A stretch of DNA of 54,687 nucleotides, taken from assembly GCF_900101845.1 (NCBI RefSeq), contig NZ_FNAM01000040.1, positions 1 through 54,687 of the forward strand, read 5' to 3'. Of the stretch, positions 9,282 to 17,660 are shown piece after piece. A model generated the notes under the pieces. It had not been told where the DNA came from and did no database searches. It worked only from the letters and a program-made list of their open reading frames with translations. The first letter of the stretch is position 1. Each line of letters starts with the position of its first letter. Position numbers and translations under genes: made by a program. The stretch is from Sporomusa acidovorans (GTDB lineage Bacteria; Bacillota; Negativicutes; Sporomusales; Sporomusaceae).

Positions 9282-9367
9282 AAAATCCCCTTCACTCTCC
9301 TAACCTTTTTTCGTCGGTTATATGCAAATTCATCTCCAACTTTTCTTCAATTATTGTCTTTATATTA

Positions 9368-9460
9368 TATATAGTAATAAAATTCTCCAACGCCAACAAT
9401 CATTACTTGACAAGTGACAAAAAACACCAGTAAGTAACGATTGGTAATGCGTAAGTTACT
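9368..9460 (-). promoter_or_regulatory. LytTR operon promoter with direct-repeat operators
   Basis: On the minus strand, -35 TTGGCG (9391-9396) and -10 TATATA (9368-9373) are 17 bases apart. Upstream, the plus strand reads AAGTGAC, AAGTAAC and AAGTTAC starting at 9412, 9432 and 9453, that is, at 20 and 21 bp intervals. LytTR proteins are known to bind direct repeats about two helical turns apart. The nitroreductase promoter at 10258-10340 has the same -35, spacer length and a related repeat array. Confidence 0.65.
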
Positions 9461-9500
9461 AAATTTGGTTGCTGGATATCGGCAAATTCCCCCCCAAAAA

Positions 9501-9632
9501 AGAAAAACCGCTATCGCGGTCCTTACTTACAATCGTCAACATTACTGAAGTGCGGGCAGCCGTTATGCATAAACGGAGGTTAAGCGCCAGCGTCGGAGCG
9601 TTGTCCTTGTACCCACCACCCTTTGTTTTATA
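9501..9632. repeat. Dispersed structured repeat, copy 1
   Basis: The element opens with AGAAAAACCGCTATCGCGGTCC (a CCGC/GCGG mini-hairpin), contains GCCGTTATGCATAA and GGAGGTTAAGCGCCAGCG and closes with CACCCTTTGTTTTATA. The copy at 17465-17612 has the same blocks in the same order plus about 20 extra bases. It lies between convergent ends and its tail overlaps the nitroreductase stop codon. It looks like a non-coding mobile or folded repeat. Confidence 0.8.
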
Positions 9633-10185
9633 TAAAATTTATAACATTCTCTTTTCTTGGTGCAGCCTTGGGTACCTCACCTTTTCTATAACCCAGCGCC
9701 ACCGAATAGAAAGGTCTGAATCCCGCTGGAATGTTCAGAAGCTTTTTATAATGTACGCTTTCCTCGCCATCAAACACGAAAAGGCCATAATTAATCCAGC
9801 AGGCACCTAATCCAAGAGCCTCTGCTGCCAGCAATATATTTTGAGTTGCGGCCGCGCAATCCGCTGGCGAACACGGCGTTTGTTCATCGCCTGCAATAAT
9901 CACTACGGTCGGTGCTTTATGAAATGCGTGAAACTCTTTATTATCGGCTAGCTTTCTGAAAAATTCTATTTTGTGATTCTTAGCGACTTGCTTGGAGGCA
10001 TCACTTAGTGCTCCAAGCAGTTCTTGGTTTTGGACAACAATAAAATGCCAGGGCTGGTTGCCAATTCCGCTGGGTGCATATTGCCCGGCTTCAAGTATAG
10101 CTCGTAAATCTTCCTCCTTGATTTGCTGTTCCGTAAAGTTTCTTATGCTTCTCCGGCTTTTAATTATTTGTAATACCTCATTCAT
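9628..10185 (-). CDS. Nitroreductase-family FMN oxidoreductase
   Basis: 185 residues from the ATG at 10185, chosen because AGAGG lies 6 bases upstream and the conserved start MNEVLQIIKSRRSIRNF follows. The SRRSIRNF motif, the APSGIGNQPWHFIVV block and the GLGACWINYG segment are typical of the FMN-dependent nitroreductase family, which reduces nitro-aromatics, quinones or flavins with NAD(P)H. The substrate is unknown. It is transcribed from its own promoter (10258-10340), which shares repeats with the LytTR operon promoter, so it is probably a LytTR target. The end overlaps the dispersed repeat. Confidence 0.92.
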   Translation of the reverse strand: MNEVLQIIKSRRSIRNFTEQQIKEEDLRAILEAGQYAPSGIGNQPWHFIVVQNQELLGALSDASKQVAKNHKIEFFRKLADNKEFHAFHKAPTVVIIAGDEQTPCSPADCAAATQNILLAAEALGLGACWINYGLFVFDGEESVHYKKLLNIPAGFRPFYSVALGYRKGEVPKAAPRKENVINFI

Positions 10186-10257
10186 TCTTATCCTCTTCCC
10201 TTCACTTTTAAATTCGGCTATTTCCTTCAATATGCACATGATTATTCTATCACTTTT

Positions 10258-10340
10258 ATAATAGAAGAAATTCCTCTTTACGCCAACAATTACATGATAA
10301 GTTGCTAAAAACTGCTAATAAGTTGCTTTTAGCAACTTAT
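10258..10340 (-). promoter_or_regulatory. Nitroreductase promoter with LytTR-like repeats
   Basis: Minus strand -35 TTGGCG (10281-10286) and -10 TATTAT (10258-10263), spacer 17. On the plus strand ATAAGTTGCT occurs at 10297-10306 and again at 10318-10327, exactly 21 bp apart, and its inverted copy AGCAACTTAT follows at 10331-10340, so 10318-10340 is a perfect palindrome with a 3-base centre. The architecture matches the LytTR operon promoter. Confidence 0.65.
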
Positions 10341-10368
10341 ATGTTACAGTAACTAAAAATTAGGAAGA

Positions 10369-10397
10369 ACAAGCCCGCCTGTTTTCGGCGGGCTTGT
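10369..10397 (-). terminator. Terminator after the small secreted protein gene
   Basis: ACAAGCCCGCC and GGCGGGCTTGT form a perfect 11-bp GC-rich stem with a 7-base loop, 36 bases beyond the stop of the gene at 10433-10753. A T-containing tail follows on the minus strand. Confidence 0.8.
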
Positions 10398-10432
10398 TTC
10401 AGCATTTATTCATTTTTTAGAAATCTAAGGAT

Positions 10433-10753
10433 TTAATTATTCCCGCTGCAATCAAAAATAGGATCTACATAATTACAGCGCGTGTTTATTTCTTTGATCA
10501 CCATACCATTGACCCTATCAATTAATTGAGTATGGGCAATCGTGTTACTGCCAGTACCAGTGATCCATGAATGGGCCCGAAATCCCCATTCAGGATAATC
10601 CTTATCACAGATAACAGGTTTATTCATCTCGGCATCACATGCTTGCTCTTCAGCGTATGCCTTAGCACCGTCACCCTCTTTAGCAAAGCAACTGCCGGAA
10701 ATTACACATACCATAACCGTAATCATAAGAATTACTAATAGGCTCTTTTTCAC
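10433..10753 (-). CDS. Small secreted cysteine-containing protein
   Basis: 106 residues. An N-terminal signal peptide (KKSLLVILMITVMVCVISGS, then CFA before KEGDG) is clear, so the mature part is about 80 residues and periplasmic or secreted. It has four cysteines after the likely cleavage site (EEQACDAEM, PVICDKD, NTRCNYV, IFDCSGN), which could form two disulfides. I choose the GTG at 10753 because AAGGGGAG lies 9 bases upstream; a TTG at 10762 would touch that site. I do not recognise the family. It lies 28 bases after another short same-strand frame and is closed by the terminator at 10369-10397. Confidence 0.7.
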   Translation of the reverse strand: MKKSLLVILMITVMVCVISGSCFAKEGDGAKAYAEEQACDAEMNKPVICDKDYPEWGFRAHSWITGTGSNTIAHTQLIDRVNGMVIKEINTRCNYVDPIFDCSGNN

Positions 10754-10781
10754 TAAATTCAACTCCCCTTACACTTTTTTA

Positions 10782-10979
10782 TTACGCATTAACTATCAAC
10801 AAGCCTGGAGGCAACCGTGCTTGTTGGGTTCTACACCTGATGTCGCTTATGCACCTAAACCAATTAGCCTGCTTTGCAGCAATCAGATAAAGCAACGCTT
10901 TCATATCCCAAAAATCTGCATTGTTCTCTTCTAGCGTATTTGCACCATCCATGCTTCGCATTCTTTGGCTGCTTACCAT
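10782..10979 (-). CDS. Short hypothetical protein (65 residues)
   Basis: ATG at 10979 is preceded by AAGGTGG at 8 bases, which is a reasonable ribosome site, and the stop lies 28 bases before the secreted-protein gene on the same strand. The product has an acidic start (DGANTLEENNADFWDMKALL) and a basic, cysteine-containing C-terminal half. There is no signal peptide and no family I recognise. It could equally be leader sequence. Confidence 0.35.
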   Translation of the reverse strand: MVSSQRMRSMDGANTLEENNADFWDMKALLYLIAAKQANWFRCISDIRCRTQQARLPPGLLIVNA

Positions 10980-11210
10980 AAAATATCCCACCTTCCCGTC
11001 CTCTCAATCTTTGCGAACAACACACGTGTGCAAGGTGGCAAGTCATACCTTTTTACCGCTTTACCACGTGTATTGCTAACTTGAGATTTTATCTATACTA
11101 TAGCAGGATGGTTTAGATATGTATAATACCAAAAAAATCTCTACTTTATATAGAAAACGTATGAATTTTAATATACCTTACTTATTTATTAGGTAAGGCA
11201 TAAATAAAAC

Positions 11211-11243
11211 GAGCCATCTACACTTATGTAGTGCAGATGGCTC
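11211..11243. terminator. Terminator-like hairpin upstream of the HAE1 pump
   Basis: GAGCCATCT (11211-11219) and AGATGGCTC (11235-11243) pair, with ACAC/GTGC-like bases extending the stem, and A-rich and T-rich flanks on the two sides. There is no gene immediately before it on either strand. It may insulate the pump promoter from upstream transcription. The rest of 11047-11280 holds nothing I can identify. Confidence 0.6.
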
Positions 11244-11280
11244 ATTTTATTTTGTAAAAAAATGGTTGTATTTCTCGTCA

Positions 11281-11350
11281 CATACTTATTTCATATGAAA
11301 ATGAGATTATTTATATATTATGAATATCAAAATTTGATTGCTATAATAAA
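11281..11350 (+). promoter_or_regulatory. Pump promoter/operator cassette, copy A
   Basis: It contains the perfect palindrome TTTCATATGAAA (11289-11300) and, 50 bases after its first base, an extended -10 promoter TGCTATAAT (11339-11347). The 70 bases line up without gaps with 19053-19122 upstream of the MFS exporter. Start of transcription is expected near 11354, about 38 bases before the adaptor start. Confidence 0.7.
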
Positions 11351-11391
11351 AGCGAAATTATTCAAAAAAAATGTCGAAGGAGGAATCCCTA

Positions 11392-12546
11392 TTGATTTTT
11401 ACATATCAAAATCGTAAGTTTCTTTTTAGTCTTAGTGCCATAATCGCAATGCTAGCGATGACCGGCTGTAATAACCGTCAGGCAGCGCAACCACCACCTG
11501 TTACAGTAAAAGCGCTGCAGGTCATCCAGCAGGATACGCCGGTAACCTACGAATACGTCGGGCAGGTAATCGCTAAAAAAGAAGTACAAATTCGTGCCAA
11601 AATATCCGGTAATATTGTGGAGAAAATGGTTAATGGCGGCGATACGGTTACGCAAGGACAGCCGTTATTTCTGCTAGACCGTCGCCAATACGAAGCGGCA
11701 CTGCTTGAATCGCAGGGACAATTGGCCCAATCAGAAGCCGCGCTGAACAACTCCCATCTGGATACGGTAAGGTACCAGAAACTTGCTGACCAACAGGCAA
11801 TTGCTAATCAGGTTCTGGACACCGCATTATCAACAGAAAGGCAAAATACCGCTCTGGTCAATGTCAACCGCGCACGCGTACAGCGGGCCGAAGCGGATTT
11901 GCAAGATACGTTAATTATTGCGTCTTTCAGCGGTCGCATTGATACAAATGACCTAAGTACTGGCAGTTTTGTCCAGGCTGGTCAGACAATCATTGCTACA
12001 TTGTCAGCGGTAGATCCGATTTTTATCCAGTTTAGTATGAGTGAAAATGAATATTTGCGTTTTACTCATCTTGGTCTAGGAACTTCGCCGACAGCATGGG
12101 GAAACAACTTGCAGCTGATTTTAAGTGACGGTACACGATATCCACTTACCGGTCACATCGAACAGGTTGACAGGGGCTTGGCCCAGGATACGGCAACACT
12201 TACCTTGAAATCGGTTTTTGCCAATCCGGATGCTCTGCTTATGCCAGGCATGTTCGCCAGAGTCGTAGCACAAGGCGAAATCCGGCAAGGAGCTTTGCTG
12301 ATCCCCCAGCGGGCTGTACAGCAATTGCTGGGCAAAACCATGGTTACGATTGTCGGAGAAGATAATAAAGCGGAGGTGCGACCGGTAAAACTTGGGCCTC
12401 GTGTTGGCAACATGTGGGTTGTAGAAGAAGGCTTATTAGTAACAGATTCTGTAGTAGTTGAAGGATTCGGCAAAGCTCCGCCCGGCACCGCACTTGAAGT
12501 AGAAATGATGAACTCAGACGAATTGCAGAATATCATGAAGAATTAG
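11392..12546 (+). CDS. RND periplasmic adaptor protein (AcrA/MexA type)
   Basis: 384 residues from the TTG at 11392. AAGGAGG (11377-11383) lies 8 bases upstream, so the earlier in-frame ATG at 11371 cannot be the start. A lipoprotein signal with lipobox (LAMTGC) is followed by the barrel-sandwich/lipoyl halves (QIRAKISGNIVEKMVNGGDT and IIASFSGRID), a coiled-coil hairpin around residues 95-170 and a beta-barrel to the end. The protein bridges the inner-membrane RND pump to an outer-membrane channel. The pump gene follows 11 bases downstream. No TolC-like gene is nearby, so a channel must be encoded elsewhere. Confidence 0.94.
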   Translation: MIFTYQNRKFLFSLSAIIAMLAMTGCNNRQAAQPPPVTVKALQVIQQDTPVTYEYVGQVIAKKEVQIRAKISGNIVEKMVNGGDTVTQGQPLFLLDRRQYEAALLESQGQLAQSEAALNNSHLDTVRYQKLADQQAIANQVLDTALSTERQNTALVNVNRARVQRAEADLQDTLIIASFSGRIDTNDLSTGSFVQAGQTIIATLSAVDPIFIQFSMSENEYLRFTHLGLGTSPTAWGNNLQLILSDGTRYPLTGHIEQVDRGLAQDTATLTLKSVFANPDALLMPGMFARVVAQGEIRQGALLIPQRAVQQLLGKTMVTIVGEDNKAEVRPVKLGPRVGNMWVVEEGLLVTDSVVVEGFGKAPPGTALEVEMMNSDELQNIMKN

Positions 12547-12557
12547 AGGGTGAAATT

Positions 12558-15500
12558 ATGGCAAAATTTTTTATCGCACATCCGGTTTTTGCCATTGTAT
12601 TATCAATAATTATTACACTTGTTGGTCTGATTTCCGCTTTTAACGTGCCGATTGACCGTTACCCCCGGATTACGCCGCCACATGTTAGCGTCGAAGCAAA
12701 CTATCGCGGGGCTAACTCCCAGGTTGTCGAAAAAACGGTTGCCCAGGTACTCGAACAGCAAATCAATGGTATAGAAAATATGGTGTCGATGTTATCGACC
12801 AGCGCTGATTCCGGTTCTTATCAGTTGGATATTCAGTTTGAGTTAGAAAAAGACCCGGATACGGCGGTTGTGCAAACACAAAACCGGGTGGCACAAGCCA
12901 ATTCTTCTCTTCCCCAATCCGTATCGCAAGCCGGTGTTACCGCCAAAAAGGTATCATCCGATTTTGCCCTCGTCTTTGCCTTATGGTCACCAAACGGAAC
13001 TTATGACAGTACCTTTATGAAAAACTATGGTGATATAAATATTATTGAAGACCTTAAGCGCGTCAAAGGTGTCGGCAATATCAGCGAATACGGCGCCGAT
13101 TTTAGCATGAGAATCTGGCTGCAGCCTGATAAAATGGCAAAATTAGGTGTTACCACAAGTGATATTGCCAAGGCTATCAACGAACAAAATGTCCAGGCAC
13201 CGGCCGGAACAATTGGACAGAGGCCTTCACTTAAACAGGAATTCCAATACACCGCAACTGTGCAAGGCCGGCTCACTAAACCGGAGGAATTCGCCAAAAT
13301 CGTTGTCCGCTCAAGACCGGACGGTTCCTTCATCCGTCTTGGCGATGTAGCTAAAGTTGAAATTGGCGGTAAAAACTATAGTTTTGCTTGTGACCTTAAT
13401 GGTCACCCAGCTATTTTCTTTATGATTCAGCCGACCACTGATGCTAACCTTTTAGAAACTGTCAGTACTTGTCAAAAGGTCATTGAAGATGCTGCCAAAC
13501 GTTTTCCTCCTGATCTAAGTTACAAGATGGTTATTGATACGGCTAAATTTGTACGGGAATCACTGAAAGAAGTGATAAAAGCTTTTGTCCTGGCATTATT
13601 ACTTGTACTACTGGTAGTATTCCTGTTTTTACAAAGCGTCCGGGCCACCTTAATTCCCATGCTGGCCATCCCTGTATCGCTTATCGGTACCTTTGGCGCT
13701 TTTCTGGCGCTGGGATTTTCTATCAATACCCTCACTATGTTTGCCATGGTGTTAACTATCGGTCTGGTGGTTGATGACGCCATCGTTGTCATTGAAGCGG
13801 TGGAACATCACATGCGTTATAACGGACTTAGTCCGTATGATGCCACTGTGCGGGCCATGAATGAAGTTTCCGGACCGGTTATCGCTATTGCCTTTGTGCT
13901 GGCGTCAATTTTTATTCCGGTAGCCTTTATCGGCGGCATGGTAGGCATATTATACAAACAGTTTGCCTTAACAATTGCCATTTCTATGGGGTTATCCGCC
14001 ATTGTAGCTTTGTCGCTGACGCCGGCGCTTTGCACGCTATTGCTTAAGCCCTACCAGGCTGAGGCACACAGTGGCTTGATCGCCAGGTTTTTCGGAAAAT
14101 TCAACAGCTGCTTTGAAAAAATGGTAAATCGCTATGGTCAGGGAGTCGCTGAAGTCATTCACCGTTCAGCTATCTCTGTTTCACTCCTCATAGTCTTAAT
14201 GGCGGCAAGTGCCGGATTATTCCGGATGGTTCCGACTTCCTTTGTACCGCCTGAAGACCAGGGATATTATCTCAATTCCATCAATTTGCCGGAAGCCGCC
14301 AGTCTTGACCGCACACAGGAAACAGGCAAAAAAGTCTGCGAGTTACTCAGCTCGCAACCCGGCGTAGAAGACATTGCCATTGTTAGCGGCCTCGATCTGT
14401 TGACGAGAGCGACTAAGCCAAATACAGCTAATATGTTTGTCGGGCTTAAACACTGGGATGAACGGACAACACCGGAATTACAGGTTGATCAGGAAATTCG
14501 CCAGACTCTGTCACGCACACGGTCATTGCCCGAAGCGTCTGTTCTTTCTTTCAATGCAGCTTCCTTACCCGGGGTTGGTTCGATGGGCGGCTTTACTTTA
14601 ATGCTCGAAAGCCGGGGTGGTACTTCCGATGAGGAAATGGACCGGATTTCCAAAGAGTTTCTCGCGGCTGCCCGTAAGCGCCCGGAAATTGGCACAGTCT
14701 ATTCAAACTTCCGGGTAGATACCCCTGGCTACCGTTTTGAAGTAGACCGGGATAAAGTAAAATCACTAGGTATCCCGGTTGATGACGTATTTAATGCTTT
14801 GCAAGTATTCCTGGGTGGTCTGGAGGTCAATGATTTTAATATTTTTGACCGCACCTACAAAGTGGTAATCCAGGCTGAAACCCAGTTTCGAAGCGACGTA
14901 GACGCCAGCCGATTCTTTTTTGTACGTTCTGCCTCCGGAAAAATGGTGCCGTTAAATACGCTGATAAAACCGGAACCTGTTACCGGGCCATCCTTAATTC
15001 AACGGTTCAATAGTTACCGGGCTATTAAAATCGGTGGTACCCCAGCCTCAGGTTATAGCTCAGGACAGGCATTAACCGCTTTGGAAGAAGTGGCCACGCA
15101 AACACTGCCGAAAACGTTTAGTTACGAATGGTCGGATCAAAGCCGGGAGGAAAAAATATCCGGCGGCCGTGCCCCTATCGTGTTTTGTTTGGCATTGCTT
15201 TTTATGTTTCTCTGTTTGGCAGCACTGTACGAAAGCTGGAGTATTCCGTTAGCGATTATCCTTTGCATACCTACAGGTGTTTTTGGTGCCTTCTTATTTC
15301 AGTATGTAACTCATTTGGACAATAACATTTATATGCAAATTGGACTCGTCATGTTGATCGGGCTGATGGCTAAAAATGCCATACTGATTGTGGAATTCGC
15401 CAAAGTCAGAGTCGATAGCGGCATGGAGCCGGTACAGGCTGCTATTGAAGCGGCTACCATTCGTTTGCGTCCCATTCTAATGACTTCACTGGCTTTTATC

Positions 15501-15719
15501 ATCGGGTGTATTCCTTTGGCCCTTGCGACCGGAGCCGGTGCCGGTGCAAGGAAAGCCATGGGAACAGCCGTTGTTGGCGGTATGCTCGTAGGTACAGTCC
15601 TCGGAATATTTTTAATCCCGGTGCTCTTTGTTGTTATTGAAAAAGTATCCGGAAAAGTTATGATCCGCAACTGGCTAGGAAAGCTACGCCCATGCCTTAA
15701 AGGAGGCATTCGTAAATAA
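12558..15719 (+). CDS. HAE1-type RND multidrug efflux pump
   Basis: 1053 residues, the full length of AcrB/MexB proteins. TM1 follows the start (FFIAHPVFAIVLSIIITLVG); two large periplasmic loops and 12 membrane helices are visible. The proton-relay aspartates lie in GLVVDDAIVVIEAVE (about Asp406 and Asp407). The C-terminal block LMAKNAILIVEFAK and the RLRPILMTSLAFIIG segment are typical of this family. It uses the proton gradient to export hydrophobic or amphiphilic drugs, dyes, detergents or bile salts. It is cotranscribed with the adaptor at 11392 and ends at the terminator at 15773. It looks intact. Confidence 0.96.
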   Translation: MAKFFIAHPVFAIVLSIIITLVGLISAFNVPIDRYPRITPPHVSVEANYRGANSQVVEKTVAQVLEQQINGIENMVSMLSTSADSGSYQLDIQFELEKDPDTAVVQTQNRVAQANSSLPQSVSQAGVTAKKVSSDFALVFALWSPNGTYDSTFMKNYGDINIIEDLKRVKGVGNISEYGADFSMRIWLQPDKMAKLGVTTSDIAKAINEQNVQAPAGTIGQRPSLKQEFQYTATVQGRLTKPEEFAKIVVRSRPDGSFIRLGDVAKVEIGGKNYSFACDLNGHPAIFFMIQPTTDANLLETVSTCQKVIEDAAKRFPPDLSYKMVIDTAKFVRESLKEVIKAFVLALLLVLLVVFLFLQSVRATLIPMLAIPVSLIGTFGAFLALGFSINTLTMFAMVLTIGLVVDDAIVVIEAVEHHMRYNGLSPYDATVRAMNEVSGPVIAIAFVLASIFIPVAFIGGMVGILYKQFALTIAISMGLSAIVALSLTPALCTLLLKPYQAEAHSGLIARFFGKFNSCFEKMVNRYGQGVAEVIHRSAISVSLLIVLMAASAGLFRMVPTSFVPPEDQGYYLNSINLPEAASLDRTQETGKKVCELLSSQPGVEDIAIVSGLDLLTRATKPNTANMFVGLKHWDERTTPELQVDQEIRQTLSRTRSLPEASVLSFNAASLPGVGSMGGFTLMLESRGGTSDEEMDRISKEFLAAARKRPEIGTVYSNFRVDTPGYRFEVDRDKVKSLGIPVDDVFNALQVFLGGLEVNDFNIFDRTYKVVIQAETQFRSDVDASRFFFVRSASGKMVPLNTLIKPEPVTGPSLIQRFNSYRAIKIGGTPASGYSSGQALTALEEVATQTLPKTFSYEWSDQSREEKISGGRAPIVFCLALLFMFLCLAALYESWSIPLAIILCIPTGVFGAFLFQYVTHLDNNIYMQIGLVMLIGLMAKNAILIVEFAKVRVDSGMEPVQAAIEAATIRLRPILMTSLAFIIGCIPLALATGAGAGARKAMGTAVVGGMLVGTVLGIFLIPVLFVVIEKVSGKVMIRNWLGKLRPCLKGGIRK

Positions 15720-15772
15720 AACAAATTCTTACCTTTAGCAAGGGCGGCAGAAATAAGACAACGAAGCAAAAC

Positions 15773-15809
15773 AGGGGCACCACACTAAATTCTTAGTGCG
15801 GCAGCCCCT
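15773..15809 (+). terminator. Terminator after the HAE1 pump operon
   Basis: AGGGGC (15773-15778) pairs with GCCCCT (15804-15809) and CACTAA with TTAGTG inside, with an internal bulge, followed by TATCTTTCTT. It also lies at the end of the convergent DJ-1 gene. Confidence 0.65.
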
Positions 15810-15846
15810 TATCTTTCTTCAAATAACCTTACTATATGTATTCTTA

Positions 15847-16428
15847 CTAGAACCCCATTAACTGCTTGATATGCTGGCAATTTTCTGCTGATGTCAGCAT
15901 CGCTAATAATGTAAAAGCTACCTCCAAGGCTGTTGCCGGCGACGAGGAAGTAATAATGTTGCCGTCAATTACGAGCGGCTGGTTAACAACATTAACTCCA
16001 AAAGCGGCTAGTTGTTGCAACCGGCAACCATTGCCCAAATGATATGTCGTCCCTTGTCGCCCGCATAAGACGCCGCTTTTTCCCAAAGATAAGGCGCCAA
16101 CGCAAATCGCAGCGATAATTTTTCCCGCCTGGTCAAAATTTCGAATCACGGAAGAAAATTCATCGCTATAGGCATCTTCATAAAAGCCGTATGATTCATA
16201 CCCTCCCGGAATTGCCAAAGCATCAAATTCTGCAACATTAACCTCTGAAGTCAATAATTCGGGAATAACGGTTAAATGTCCGGTACAAACCAGTTTTTTA
16301 CGTTTGCCACAAGATATTAATTTAGTTGAGCCGTCACCTTCAACCATATTCCAATCAAGTACATCGGTAAAAACACTGGCTTCATAGGTCTCAAAACCGT
16401 TTGCCAGCAATAACAAAATTTTTTTCAT
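15847..16428 (-). CDS. DJ-1/PfpI family protein
   Basis: 193 residues with the class I glutamine-amidotransferase-like fold of the DJ-1/ThiJ/PfpI superfamily. The nucleophile elbow is at AAICVGALSLGKSGVL (Cys109), and the GGYESYGFYED loop and a Glu near the start (NGFETYEAS) fit the superfamily. Members act as glyoxalase III-like deglycases, chaperones or stress sensors, so the exact reaction is open. It is a single gene convergent with the HAE1 pump and 152 bases downstream of the flavoprotein gene on the same strand. Confidence 0.85.
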   Translation of the reverse strand: MKKILLLLANGFETYEASVFTDVLDWNMVEGDGSTKLISCGKRKKLVCTGHLTVIPELLTSEVNVAEFDALAIPGGYESYGFYEDAYSDEFSSVIRNFDQAGKIIAAICVGALSLGKSGVLCGRQGTTYHLGNGCRLQQLAAFGVNVVNQPLVIDGNIITSSSPATALEVAFTLLAMLTSAENCQHIKQLMGF

Positions 16429-16580
16429 GCTATCACCATCCTATGGTTATCGTTGTTCCTATCAATCAATTGTATTTTCAAATATCGCGAGCCATCAAGT
16501 AAATACCGCCTTCGTGCTTAATTTTTGCTTCATTTTTAAATTCGATTTCCTTTATCGTTGTAAACCTGTTAGATAAGATA

Positions 16581-17300
16581 TTATCTTGCGGCTCCCAGCA
16601 TACCATCAACATACTTTTTGACTTCCTGGATGTATATTTCGTCAGGAATAAACTTTTGTTCTAATCGCGTCATCGTTTCTGCTGTTAATTTTTTATTAGT
16701 GGCAATTTCCCTGCCCGCCGTTTCCAATGCTTTTAGATACTGAGATACAATTGTTCCCACCTCACTTTCTTTTATGCCCAGGAGAGCGCCTTGTGACGCG
16801 TATATTTCGGCAATTACCTCCGTATTAAGATTGCGCGCATGCCGTTTAATCCAGTGAGAGATTACCTGAAAATGCGACCGTTCAGGATAGCCGCAATTAG
16901 CTATCATCACCAATTGAGGCGATATTCCCGTTGTCAAATGGCGGCATTCTTCCTCACTATCCTTGCCCCAGTACGGACTGACTGTGACCATCATCCGGTC
17001 CATAAAGACTTTGAGCAGACTGGAAATGTTGTCAAAATAAAGCGGCGTAGCAAAAACCCGGATATCTGCGTCTTTTATCAAATCTACGATGTCAGCCATA
17101 TCATCTTCTATTACGCACTTTCCCGGGTTTTGGAACCAGCAGGCTTTACAGGCCTTGCAATAATCGATCTTTTTTTCCGACAAAAAAATAGTTACGACTT
17201 CCGCCCCGGCCTCCGCAGCACCTTTTAAGAAAGCGGTAACCATAATATTGGTATTCCCCTTCTTGCCCCGGTGACTGCCATTAATTACGGCAATTTTCAT
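16581..17300 (-). CDS. Flavodoxin-like NAD(P)H-dependent FMN reductase
   Basis: About 239 residues. The start MKIAVINGSHRGKKGNTN is the FMN phosphate-binding loop of flavodoxin-like reductases. CKACKACWFQNPGKC shows the CxxC-type cysteine cluster seen in iron-sulfur flavoproteins and related oxidoreductases, and FATPLYFDNISSLLKVFMDR is the conserved substrate/FMN loop. I place the start at the conserved ATG at 17300; a GTG at 17309 is also open and the ribosome site is weak for both. A paralogue lies at 50678-51340. Likely roles are flavin, quinone or nitro-compound reduction. Confidence 0.87.
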   Translation of the reverse strand: MKIAVINGSHRGKKGNTNIMVTAFLKGAAEAGAEVVTIFLSEKKIDYCKACKACWFQNPGKCVIEDDMADIVDLIKDADIRVFATPLYFDNISSLLKVFMDRMMVTVSPYWGKDSEEECRHLTTGISPQLVMIANCGYPERSHFQVISHWIKRHARNLNTEVIAEIYASQGALLGIKESEVGTIVSQYLKALETAGREIATNKKLTAETMTRLEQKFIPDEIYIQEVKKYVDGMLGAAR

Positions 17301-17464
17301 TGACCTCACTTCTTTCCTCTAATCTATTAGCCATTATACCTGCAAAATCCAGTAAATTGCAGTCTTAAAATTAAATCCATATTATGGTATAATATTCATA
17401 GAAAATAATGACTTTTTAAGTTACTTTTATGCTTTAACGGCTTTAAGAAAAACTTAATTTTATA

Positions 17465-17612
17465 AGAAAAACCGCTAGCGCGGTCCTTACAACCGTAAAC
17501 GGTACTGAGACGCAGGCGGCCGTTATGCATAAGCGGAGGTTAAGCGCCAGCGGCGGAGCGTTGTATGACCGCCGCCTGCGCCGGGCCTTGTACCCGCACC
17601 CTTTGTTTTATA
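17465..17612. repeat. Dispersed structured repeat, copy 2 (full form)
   Basis: Same blocks as 9501-9632: opening AGAAAAACCGCTAGCGCGGTCC region, GCCGTTATGCATAAG, GGAGGTTAAGCGCCAGCG and closing CACCCTTTGTTTTATA. Here the arms CGCAGGCGG and CCGCCTGCG pair perfectly across the centre, and CTGAGAC pairs with GTCTCAG outside, so the element can fold into one long structure. Copy 1 lacks the right-hand arm. Confidence 0.8.
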
Positions 17613-17660
17613 AGGTCTCAGCACCACCCAAAACTTATAATTTCTGATACATTAAGAAAA

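Noticed and set aside
9501..9632. GTTAAGC inside the dispersed repeat looks like an integron attC R-box.
   Set aside because: The paired inverse box (RYYYAAC) is not at the other end, the motif is in the middle of the element, and there is no integrase or cassette array.
9469..9810. Open frame of about 113 codons overlapping the first dispersed repeat.
   Set aside because: It is antisense to the end of the nitroreductase and made largely of repeat sequence.
10864..11046. Cysteine-rich 60-residue frame on the minus strand, possibly a peptide precursor.
   Set aside because: It lacks a ribosome site, overlaps a better-supported frame and has no modifying enzymes nearby.
11211..11243. Riboswitch or attenuator before the HAE1 pump.
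   Set aside because: The hairpin lies upstream of the promoter at 11339-11347, so it is not in the pump leader RNA.
12153..12536. Long antisense frames inside the pump and adaptor genes (several, for example at 12153, 15329 and 49511).
   Set aside because: They mirror the strongly coding strand, have no ribosome sites and give low-complexity Ser/Thr-rich products typical of antisense shadows.
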